64,000 bases of DNA from assembly GCA_027061805.1 (NCBI GenBank), contig JAMOWA010000005.1:1-64000 (forward strand), given 5' to 3'. The DNA is from Thermoanaerobaculia bacterium (GTDB lineage Bacteria; Acidobacteriota; Thermoanaerobaculia; Thermoanaerobaculales; Sulfomarinibacteraceae). Of the stretch, positions 9,294 to 15,953 are shown in pieces. Below the pieces are notes generated by a model. The model was not told the DNA's origin, ran no database searches, and worked only from the letters and a program-made list of their open reading frames with translations. Numbering within the stretch: position 1 is the first letter of the stretch; every line of letters begins with the position of its first letter. The position numbers and the translations under genes are program-made.

Positions 9294-11266
9294 TCCGCGG
9301 CGGGTCGCGGTTCCCCTTCCAGGGGGCCCTCCCTGCGGAACCCGGCCACGGCCAGGAGCGCCAGGACCGCGAGGCCCGGCCCCGACACGACCGCGGTCAC
9401 AGGATACCCCGGCGGCCAGTACCGGCCCACGATCCGGTGCGTTCCGGGCCCGAGCGCCACGACCTGGAGGATACCCGGGCCCCGCCCGGGTGCGGCGGGG
9501 CGCCCATCCACGGTCCACCGCCAGCCGCGGAGGGGCGGAAGGGCCAGGCTCAGCCGTGTGGCTCCCCCGGTGACCACCGCCACCTCCACGACGGACGGCG
9601 AGGGCCGGCTGAGCGCCACCACGCCGGGGGCCAGGGGAGCGCCGGGGCGGGGCGGTCCGGACCAGAGCACGGCCTCCGGGAGGGCTCTCCGATTGTCCAG
9701 GAGCCACACCCCACCCCGGGACGCCAGGGGAACCAGCTCACCACCGGGTCGGGGCCGGCCCAGCACCAGGAGCCTCCGCGCCGCCAGGGTGTCCAGCCAC
9801 CAGCGGCCGGCGGGTCCCGCGTCCGCTGCCGCCAGGTGCTCCATGAGGGCCCCGTGGGCCAGCGGTGCCTCGGTCCGCACCAGGGAGACCCCCGCCTTGA
9901 TGTTGGTGTAGCCCACCGGCCACACGCGCCACCGTGAGGGCTCCGCCCCCAGCCAGGCCCTGAGGTGGGGGCCCGTGGGCGGCGTGTAGACCCGTCCGGC
10001 GCTCTCCATCTCCGGCCATGGCCATGGCCCCTCCCCCGGGGGTGCAAGCCCCAGGAGGGGCCATCCCGCCACCACCGCCGCGCCGATCCCCACCACGAGC
10101 GCGACCCAGCGGAGCGTTCTTCCGGCGCGCAACGCAGCCAGGGCCAGCACTCCGGCGGGGAGCACCACGAGGAGGACCCCCAGCGCCCCCCCCGCCAGGG
10201 GAACCAGCGCCAGGGACAGGCCGGCGAGGATCAGCGCCGGCACCCTGCCCCCTCCTCCCAGCCACGTCTCGGCCCCGGTGCCGATGAAGGGCAGGAGGCA
10301 GAACACCGCGAGCACGGCGAAGCGGGACGGGTAGCGCACCATGCCGCCGGTGATCGTCATGTAGAGATCCTCCCCTCCCACAGCGGGCAGCACCGCCAGG
10401 AACAGGAGCGCCGCCGGGATCGCCAGCAGGACGGGACGGCGCCGCAGGCCCAGGACCGCGGCCAGCAGCAGGGGGGCCCCCAGGAAGAGGCTCCCGATCC
10501 AGGGAAAGCCGGTGCCCGGTTCGGGCACCCCGGGGACCAGGAGGCGCGCCAGGCCCGGAGGCGCCACCGCACCGGCCACGACCTCCGCCACGGCCCCCGT
10601 TCCACGGTCCCCCTCCGCCACCCAGGCCGCGAACGGTACCAGCTGGACCACCACCACCACGAGACCGAGGGCCAGCCCCGCCACCACCCGGGGCCGCCGC
10701 AGGCCCAGGAGCAGGGCCAGGCCGCAGCCGAAGACCCACACCACCGGCTCTCCGGCCAGCCATCCCATGGCGCAGGCCGCCGCCAGCGCGGGGACCTGCC
10801 GGCGTCCCTCCATCCTGGAGGCGAGGAGCATCCAGGGCACCCACGCCAGCGCTTCCAGGTTGTTCAGCATGCCCACCAGCCCCAGAACCGCACCGGCGGA
10901 CCACGCAGCGGCCTCGGCGAGGCCGACTCCCACCCCCCCGGCGCCCAGGCGCCGCGCCAGCACACCGATTCCCAGCGCCAGCAGCGCCAGGTGCAGCCCC
11001 ACCTCCATGGTGAGGGCGGTCTCCGATGGAAGCACGAGGTGGGTCCAGCGGGGAGGGTAGAGGAGGCCGGTCTGGGGGTTGGCGAACCAGGCCTCCGTGC
11101 ACCCGTTGAACGGGTTCAGCCATGGCATCTCGCCCCGGGACACGCACCGGGCCGTGGCCTCCCGCATGGGGAGGAAGTACCCGGGAACGTCCCGCGGCAG
11201 GGGAACCCGGCCCACCACCGGAGCCAGCGCCAGTAGCAGTGGAATCCACCAGAGGCGCAACCTCAC
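9290..11266 (-). CDS. YfhO-family polytopic membrane protein (1)
   Basis: This 658-residue protein has about 12 hydrophobic segments, large periplasmic loops near the N-terminus (FLPMREATARCVSRGEMPWLNPFNG), and a C-terminal soluble domain ending in a beta-rich region with GWRWTVDG. This layout fits the YfhO/GT-C superfamily, whose characterised members work in glycosylation of lipid-carried polymers. The GTG start at 11266 is favoured: it forms a GTGA overlap with the preceding stop and has GGAGG seven bases upstream. A second member of the family is encoded at 15954-18329, and both share the LNPF/LVDP plus GEPV loop pattern. Specific activity is unknown. Confidence 0.8.
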   Translation of the reverse strand: MRLRLWWIPLLLALAPVVGRVPLPRDVPGYFLPMREATARCVSRGEMPWLNPFNGCTEAWFANPQTGLLYPPRWTHLVLPSETALTMEVGLHLALLALGIGVLARRLGAGGVGVGLAEAAAWSAGAVLGLVGMLNNLEALAWVPWMLLASRMEGRRQVPALAAACAMGWLAGEPVVWVFGCGLALLLGLRRPRVVAGLALGLVVVVVQLVPFAAWVAEGDRGTGAVAEVVAGAVAPPGLARLLVPGVPEPGTGFPWIGSLFLGAPLLLAAVLGLRRRPVLLAIPAALLFLAVLPAVGGEDLYMTITGGMVRYPSRFAVLAVFCLLPFIGTGAETWLGGGGRVPALILAGLSLALVPLAGGALGVLLVVLPAGVLALAALRAGRTLRWVALVVGIGAAVVAGWPLLGLAPPGEGPWPWPEMESAGRVYTPPTGPHLRAWLGAEPSRWRVWPVGYTNIKAGVSLVRTEAPLAHGALMEHLAAADAGPAGRWWLDTLAARRLLVLGRPRPGGELVPLASRGGVWLLDNRRALPEAVLWSGPPRPGAPLAPGVVALSRPSPSVVEVAVVTGGATRLSLALPPLRGWRWTVDGRPAAPGRGPGILQVVALGPGTHRIVGRYWPPGYPVTAVVSGPGLAVLALLAVAGFRREGPLEGEPRPAAE

Positions 11267-13050
11267 GGGAGAGCCTCCTGGAGCTCCCGCCATTGCCACG
11301 CCGGTGCATACAGGAGGGCGCGCTCGTAGCTCTCCAGCACCCGGCCCCGGAGGCACCGCCGGGCCTCGCGGGCCCGGTCGAAATCGGTCCGCGCCCTCTC
11401 CTCCCTCCCCTGGTCCAGGTCCAGGCGCGCCAGCAGGAGCCAGCCCCCCACGCAGTTGGGCTCGACCTCCACGGCGCGCAGGGCGAACTCCCGGGCCCTG
11501 CCGGCATCCCCCGCCGCCCTCTCCAGCCGCGCCCGGTCCAGCCAGTACCACGGGAGACGGGGCTCGAGCTCACAGGCCCGGCGGAATGCCTCACGGGCCC
11601 GTTCCAGCGTGGCCGGCCACATCCCGAGGTCCCGGAGGATCTTGCCGTTGACCCGGCCTGCGAGGGCCCAGCTGGAAGCCGCACCGGCGTGGACCCGGAC
11701 CACGTGCTCCGACCAGAAGAGGGCCTCACCGGCCTCCTCCCGGCTCCACGCCGCCTTCGCCAGCAGGAACCCGATCCGCCGGCGGGCCGCCAGGTCGTCC
11801 AGGGGTTCCAGCCGCAGCATCGCCAGGACCTCCCTGGCATCTCGGCCGACAGACCTCTGGATCCGAGACAGAGCCGGTACTGCGAAGGACCACACCAGCA
11901 GGGAGCCCATGGATATCGCGCCCACGAGACGTATACCCGGACCGGGAGATGTTCTCCTGGGATGGCGCCCCTTCTGGAGTCGAGGCAAGGTGGCAGCCAG
12001 GAGTGCAGCCCACCACCACAGCACCACCGGCACCTCCACGAAGTCGTGCAGAGCCGCCATGACACTCATCGCAGCGAGCAGGGCCCAAGTCCCACGGTCG
12101 CCGGTGACCCGGACCTCCCGGAGCTCCTGGCGTGCGAACCAAGCTCCCACGAGTACGACAAGCACGCCCACGAGGCCAACCGCTGCCACGAAACCCAGAA
12201 ACGTGGACTCCGCCACCACAGCCCGGCGAGCGTGGAGGGCACAGTGTGTGGGAGTCGTCAAGCGGACCACGCCCATGGCATCCGCAAATCCCCCGGGACC
12301 CACTCCCAGCCACGGTGAGTCCATCAGCCGCCGAAGGACCGCCCCCCAAATCCTCGGCCGATACCAGGCCAGAGCATCGGGCTGGAGGTGAAAGCGCAAC
12401 CAGAGCAGCCCTCCCCCGGCTAGGCCCAAGACACCGCCGGCAATCCACCGAACCCTCCCCTTCGGTACCAGCAGCAATGTCCCAATCACCACAGCAAGGA
12501 CGCCCGCTCTGGAACCTGTCAGGCCGATCCCCAGGATCATGAGGCCTGCCATGGACCACGCGAGCCACTCCCGACGCCGGACCAGCGGAAACACGACAGG
12601 TACAAGCAGAGCTGCAGCCACGTTGGGGTTCTCGAAGAATCCCCCGGTTCGCAGGGTCCGCTCGCCCAACGCTCCGAGTAGGATACCGACCGCCACAATC
12701 CCGCCCGCTGCTGTCATGGGCCACGGCACTCCCGGCTCCCCACTATTTCCGCCATTTCGGAGCAGCATGAGGACCACCACTGCCCCCAGCCATCCACCGA
12801 CAGCCTCCTTGCCTCCCAGGGGCCAGGTACCAACGAGAAGCACATCCAATCCCGCCCAGGCCACCAGCGCCCAGCAGGCGAGTTCGATCCTGTCCGGCCT
12901 TCGGTAGCGCCACATGAGAATCGCTCCGAGGAGTGCCAGACCCAGCCCTGCCATCACCTGCTCTTTTGGATAGAAGGCACCCCCCGCAACGCCCACTGCG
13001 GCCACGAAACCCGCAGCGAGGAGGACATGGAGGGAAAGAGACTCTCTCAC
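11263..13050 (-). CDS. O-antigen ligase/polymerase-like protein with C-terminal TPR region
   Basis: The 595-residue protein has an N-terminal membrane part of about 11-12 segments and a C-terminal TPR-like helical region from about residue 430. In the large periplasmic loop, PWLGVGPGGF is followed by THCALHAR and AESTFLGFVAAVGLVG, the usual pattern of Wzy_C ligases and O-oligosaccharyltransferases (a conserved His, then E...G.G). It would transfer or polymerise undecaprenyl-linked glycans in the periplasm. GTG 13050 overlaps the upstream stop by GTGA. GC is a little lower here (11.9-13.0 kb) than in the flanking genes. It could be a WaaL-type ligase, a Wzy polymerase or a PglL/PilO-type protein transferase. 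Confidence 0.75.
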   Translation of the reverse strand: MRESLSLHVLLAAGFVAAVGVAGGAFYPKEQVMAGLGLALLGAILMWRYRRPDRIELACWALVAWAGLDVLLVGTWPLGGKEAVGGWLGAVVVLMLLRNGGNSGEPGVPWPMTAAGGIVAVGILLGALGERTLRTGGFFENPNVAAALLVPVVFPLVRRREWLAWSMAGLMILGIGLTGSRAGVLAVVIGTLLLVPKGRVRWIAGGVLGLAGGGLLWLRFHLQPDALAWYRPRIWGAVLRRLMDSPWLGVGPGGFADAMGVVRLTTPTHCALHARRAVVAESTFLGFVAAVGLVGVLVVLVGAWFARQELREVRVTGDRGTWALLAAMSVMAALHDFVEVPVVLWWWAALLAATLPRLQKGRHPRRTSPGPGIRLVGAISMGSLLVWSFAVPALSRIQRSVGRDAREVLAMLRLEPLDDLAARRRIGFLLAKAAWSREEAGEALFWSEHVVRVHAGAASSWALAGRVNGKILRDLGMWPATLERAREAFRRACELEPRLPWYWLDRARLERAAGDAGRAREFALRAVEVEPNCVGGWLLLARLDLDQGREERARTDFDRAREARRCLRGRVLESYERALLYAPAWQWRELQEALP

Positions 13051-14618
13051 CGCGGACCTTCAACTACGTGTGGCCCGGCGGGCTGCCCCCGGTCCTCCCC
13101 GCCCGGCCCGGCGACGTGGGCCCACCAGGACTCTCGCCAGGACTCTGGCCCTCTCCCCTGCAGGGCCAGCAGCTGGGCTCCCCGTATCGCCAGCCCGGGT
13201 GAACGCGGCCACCACCAGCGGGCCCGCCGGTATTCCGCAAGGCCCGTTGCCCGGAGTCCCGGCTGCTCTGCTGCAAGATCCAGTATGACCACCGTGGGAG
13301 CCAGCCTCCAGGGAGCCAGACGACGGGCGACCACCATGCGGTCCACTACGTGCTCCGGTCCCTCCCCGGCTCTGGGAACCCATGCTTCCAGCGCAGCTGA
13401 TGTGCCGCTGCCAGCCCAGAAGAAGAATACGGTCACGGTCAGAGCCACGACTATGGGAACCCTTCGGAGCCCGGTGCTGAAAGGCCTCTCGTCTTCGCCA
13501 CGGGTCAGGGCCAGGGACCAGCCCACCAGCACCGCCCATGGGACCACCACGCCGGAGGCGAAGAACGAGAAGTCCACGAGGTTGTGCAGGGGCACCACCA
13601 GGATGGCCCCCGCGAGGCCGGGGAACGTGGCCCGGACCCGGCGGGCCAGTGACACGATCCACCAGAAGAGGTACCCCGCGAACAGGAGTCCCGGCACACC
13701 CATCTCCGCGAGCCACTCCAGGGGAAGGCTGTGGGCGTGCTGGGGATGGTTGCCCACCGGGAACGGCACGGCCAGCGCCGCCGTTCCAAAACCGCCCAGG
13801 CCGGCGCCGGTCACCGGGGACTGCGTCCAGACCCAGACCGCGTTCGCCCAGTTCTGCCACCGGTGGACGAACGGCTCCCAGCGGGACAGGTCCGTACGGC
13901 CCACGACCACCGCTCCGAGGAGCACCGCGAAGACGACCGTGACCGCGAGGCACCACCTCCCGGACAGCTTCGGAAGTGCCACCAGGGACGCCCCCAGCGC
14001 CAGCACCACGCCCAGCGGGCTCCGGGTCAGGAGGACTCCGGTCCCTGCGAGGAGGAGCACCATTGCCCCGAGGCGGCGGTGCCCGTCGCGGATGGCCCCG
14101 ATCCCGAGGGGCACCATCATGGCCAGGAGGACGGCCAGATGCCCCGGGTGGAGCTGCGAGGCGAAGGCCCTGCCAATCTCGAGCCGGTGACGCACGGCCC
14201 AGGGCGTGGGAAGCGCCGTCCGGCCGAGCTCCTGAAGATCCAACCGGAACCCCAGGGCCACCTGCCACACCGCCCACAGGGTGAGCAGGGAGATCCCCAG
14301 GGCCAGGACGACGGTTCCCCTCTCCGGGGGCCCGGTCCGGGCGACCACCAGGATCACCAGCAGGACGGTGGCCGCGAGGGCCAGTGTCGCGACCCCCTGG
14401 GCCCTGTTCCAGCCCACCGCGATTCCCACGGCGATCCAGAGGGCGGAGAGAATCGGGCCGGCCGGCGAGCCTTCCGCGAGGCGTGGCACCACACCGTTGC
14501 CGACGACCACGGCGAGGGTCAGCAACCCCGCCACCACCACCCCGGACAGCGGATCGACCTCGAAGGGTCTCCACGCCACCAGCACCCCGGCACCCACCGG
14601 AACCACCCATCGCCACAT
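13047..14618 (-). CDS. O-antigen ligase/polymerase-like membrane protein
   Basis: This 523-residue polytopic protein has the Wzy_C motif PQHAHSLPLEWLAEMGVPGLL in its main periplasmic loop (His near residue 292), preceded by PVTGAGLGGFG. These residues define the lipid-A ligase/O-oligosaccharyltransferase family. The ATG at 14618 is chosen because the membrane protein starts there; the frame runs open further upstream as low-quality sequence. It couples to the next Wzy_C gene by GTGA. The two pilin-like genes read in the same direction just upstream, separated by an intrinsic terminator. Pilin glycosylation is therefore possible, but a ligase for the polysaccharide exported by Wzm/Wzt is equally compatible. 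Confidence 0.8.
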   Translation of the reverse strand: MWRWVVPVGAGVLVAWRPFEVDPLSGVVVAGLLTLAVVVGNGVVPRLAEGSPAGPILSALWIAVGIAVGWNRAQGVATLALAATVLLVILVVARTGPPERGTVVLALGISLLTLWAVWQVALGFRLDLQELGRTALPTPWAVRHRLEIGRAFASQLHPGHLAVLLAMMVPLGIGAIRDGHRRLGAMVLLLAGTGVLLTRSPLGVVLALGASLVALPKLSGRWCLAVTVVFAVLLGAVVVGRTDLSRWEPFVHRWQNWANAVWVWTQSPVTGAGLGGFGTAALAVPFPVGNHPQHAHSLPLEWLAEMGVPGLLFAGYLFWWIVSLARRVRATFPGLAGAILVVPLHNLVDFSFFASGVVVPWAVLVGWSLALTRGEDERPFSTGLRRVPIVVALTVTVFFFWAGSGTSAALEAWVPRAGEGPEHVVDRMVVARRLAPWRLAPTVVILDLAAEQPGLRATGLAEYRRARWWWPRSPGLAIRGAQLLALQGRGPESWRESWWAHVAGPGGEDRGQPAGPHVVEGPR

Positions 14619-14803
14619 ACATTCAGCGTAGCAGAGAGTCCTGGTGGTCATTCGGCGCCGTGGCACCGGCCCTGCACTCGCCCTGCATCCGGTGGCGGAA
14701 CACGAGGAGAGGCAACGGTCGTGAGCATCACCGGCACCCGGGGTGCAGATCCATGTCACGGCCACCTCCTCTTCACCCCTTTTCCTCTTCACCTCTTCAC
14801 AAG
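14619..14803. repeat. Intergenic spacer with CTCTTCAC short repeats
   Basis: No gene is seen between the terminator and the ligase start. The part at about 14766-14800 holds three copies of CTCTTCAC in a pyrimidine-rich run. The same TTCAC-type heptad/octad repeats recur in the spacer at 27705-27741. Confidence 0.5.
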
Positions 14804-14828
14804 AAAAAGGAGGCGCCGAAGCGCCTCC
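14804..14828 (-). terminator. Rho-independent terminator after the pilin gene
   Basis: Read on the reverse strand, GGAGGCGC and GCGCCTCC form a perfect 8-bp stem closed by a TTCG tetraloop, followed at once by TTTTTCTTG. It lies 25 bases past the pilin stop codon and should end the pilin transcript, separating it from the ligase genes downstream. Confidence 0.85.
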
Positions 14829-14853
14829 CGACGATTCACGGTCCGGTGACCGA

Positions 14854-15303
14854 TCAGTCGGTCTGCAGGCCCTCGGGCCACTGGGCAAACATCCCGTTGA
14901 TGAAGATGATGTCGTCGTCGAAGTTGGTGGTCCTCTGCGGTATGTCTCCTACTAGACCGTCGTAGGAACGATCCTTACCGTAGGATGAAATGCTGTACGC
15001 CAGCGGACCCGACACCACAGCAAACCGATTGTTCCAGCCATCCTGCTGGGGCAGCACCCTGACATAGGTGGGCGAAACATATTCCGCCAGGGCCGAAATG
15101 GATGTAGCAGTCGGGTAGAAGTTGAAATCCACCTGGTACTGCTCCATGCCGGTGGCGATGGTGCGGATGTCCGCCATGGACCTCTTCTGCCGGCCACGGT
15201 TGATGGCGTTCAGCAGGTTCGGGATCGCGATGGCGGCGATGATGCCGATGATGGCCACCACGATCAGCAGCTCGATGAGGGTGAAACCACGTTGTCTCTT
15301 CAT
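14854..15303 (-). CDS. Type IV pilin/GspG-like pseudopilin (1)
   Basis: The 149-residue prepilin has a textbook class III signal: MKRQRG, then FTLIELLIVVAIIGIIAAIAIPN, cleaved by PilD between G and F with Glu at mature position 5. The short C-terminal domain ends IIFINGMFAQWPEGLQ, a tail shared with the neighbouring pilin gene. Size and pattern fit GspG-like major pseudopilins of type II secretion or small pilins. No assembly ATPase, platform protein or peptidase lies in the window. The ribosome site AAAGGAGG precedes the ATG; a sigma-54-type promoter lies upstream and an intrinsic terminator follows, so it is a self-contained transcription unit, as expected for an abundant subunit. Confidence 0.92.
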   Translation of the reverse strand: MKRQRGFTLIELLIVVAIIGIIAAIAIPNLLNAINRGRQKRSMADIRTIATGMEQYQVDFNFYPTATSISALAEYVSPTYVRVLPQQDGWNNRFAVVSGPLAYSISSYGKDRSYDGLVGDIPQRTTNFDDDIIFINGMFAQWPEGLQTD

Positions 15304-15341
15304 TCTGGGGTCCTCCTTTCCCTGTTCGGGACCTTGATATT

Positions 15342-15357
15342 AGCAAGAATCGTGCCA
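15342..15357 (-). promoter_or_regulatory. Sigma-54 (-24/-12) promoter of pilin gene 1
   Basis: The reverse strand reads TGGCACGATTCTTGCT, an exact match to the RpoN consensus TGGCACG-N4-TTGCW with GG and GC ten bases apart. The predicted start is near 15331, giving a leader of about 28 bases that includes the AAAGGAGG ribosome site. Pilin genes in several phyla are RpoN-dependent, which fits. The overlapping TGCTAATAT could also be an extended sigma-70 -10 box. Confidence 0.72.
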
Positions 15358-15369
15358 TGTGTCATCGGG

Positions 15370-15415
15370 GTTCGGACACGAGAAATGACGCTCCACGTCA
15401 CTCCATCCCCCGAAC
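15370..15415. promoter_or_regulatory. Nested dyad upstream of the sigma-54 promoter
   Basis: GTTCGG (15370-15375) pairs with CCGAAC (15410-15415), and inside them TGACG (15386-15390) pairs with CGTCA (15396-15400). Both dyads share a centre near 15393, about 62 bases upstream of the predicted RpoN start. It could be an enhancer-binding-protein site or a transcript hairpin at the end of the upstream pilin mRNA. Confidence 0.4.
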
Positions 15416-15429
15416 AGTGGCGCCACGTG

Positions 15430-15885
15430 TCACCGGTTCACCTGGATTCCCTCGGGCCACTGGACGAACTGACCCCTCGACAGCACGATGTCGGCGTTGA
15501 CGTGGTGGGTCGGTCCCGAGACCCACGGGGAGGTCTCCACGCCATCGGCACCCCAGGAGACGAGGGTGTACCCCACCCCATCGCTCCGGTAGACGATCGC
15601 GCGCGACCACCCGTCGCGGACCGGGAGGGGCCTCACGTAGGTGGGCGCCAGGTGGGGCGCGATGGCCTCCACCGAACCGTCGTCCAGCCGGGGATAGAAG
15701 GAAAGGTCGTTGGAGTAGCTCTCCAGCGCCACGCCGATGGTGTGGAGGTCCATCATGGTTCGCCGCTGCCGGGCGCGGTCCAGGGCGCCCGGCAGGGCCA
15801 CCGCCGCGATGGCGGCCAGGAGTCCCAGGATGGCCACCACGATGAGGACCTCGACGAGCGTGAAGCCGCTGGATCGTCCCTTCAT
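15430..15885 (-). CDS. Type IV pilin/GspG-like pseudopilin (2)
   Basis: The 151-residue prepilin begins MKGRSSG, then FTLVEVLIVVAILGLLAAIAAVALPG, again a PilD site with Glu5. The C-terminal domain contains DGWSRAIVYRSDGVGYTLVSWGADG, the usual GspG-type beta region, and ends with VLSRGQFVQWPEGIQ, clearly related to the tail of the adjacent pilin. The ATG at 15885 is selected because the prepilin signal starts there; the frame extends 15 codons upstream without similarity. The two genes look like an ancient duplication. Function as pilin or pseudopilin cannot be separated without the rest of the machine. Confidence 0.9.
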   Translation of the reverse strand: MKGRSSGFTLVEVLIVVAILGLLAAIAAVALPGALDRARQRRTMMDLHTIGVALESYSNDLSFYPRLDDGSVEAIAPHLAPTYVRPLPVRDGWSRAIVYRSDGVGYTLVSWGADGVETSPWVSGPTHHVNADIVLSRGQFVQWPEGIQVNR

Positions 15886-15899
15886 GACGTACGAGCCCA

Positions 15900-15915
15900 C
15901 GCAATCTCCATACCA
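15900..15915 (-). promoter_or_regulatory. Possible sigma-54 promoter of pilin gene 2
   Basis: The reverse strand reads TGGTATGGAGATTGCG: GG and GC have the correct ten-base spacing, with two departures from TGGCACG. The predicted start lies only about 4 bases before the ATG at 15885. It is weaker than the promoter of the sister pilin gene but placed in the same way. Confidence 0.4.
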
Positions 15916-15934
15916 GGTCAACGACACCATCCGG

Positions 15935-15943
15935 TGCTATTCT
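15935..15943 (+). promoter_or_regulatory. Extended -10 promoter of YfhO gene 2
   Basis: TGCTATTCT is a TGn extended -10 box whose hexamer ends ten bases before the ATG at 15954. No good -35 is visible. The predicted transcript would have a leader of about four bases. Confidence 0.5.
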
Positions 15944-15953
15944 CGACCCGGAG

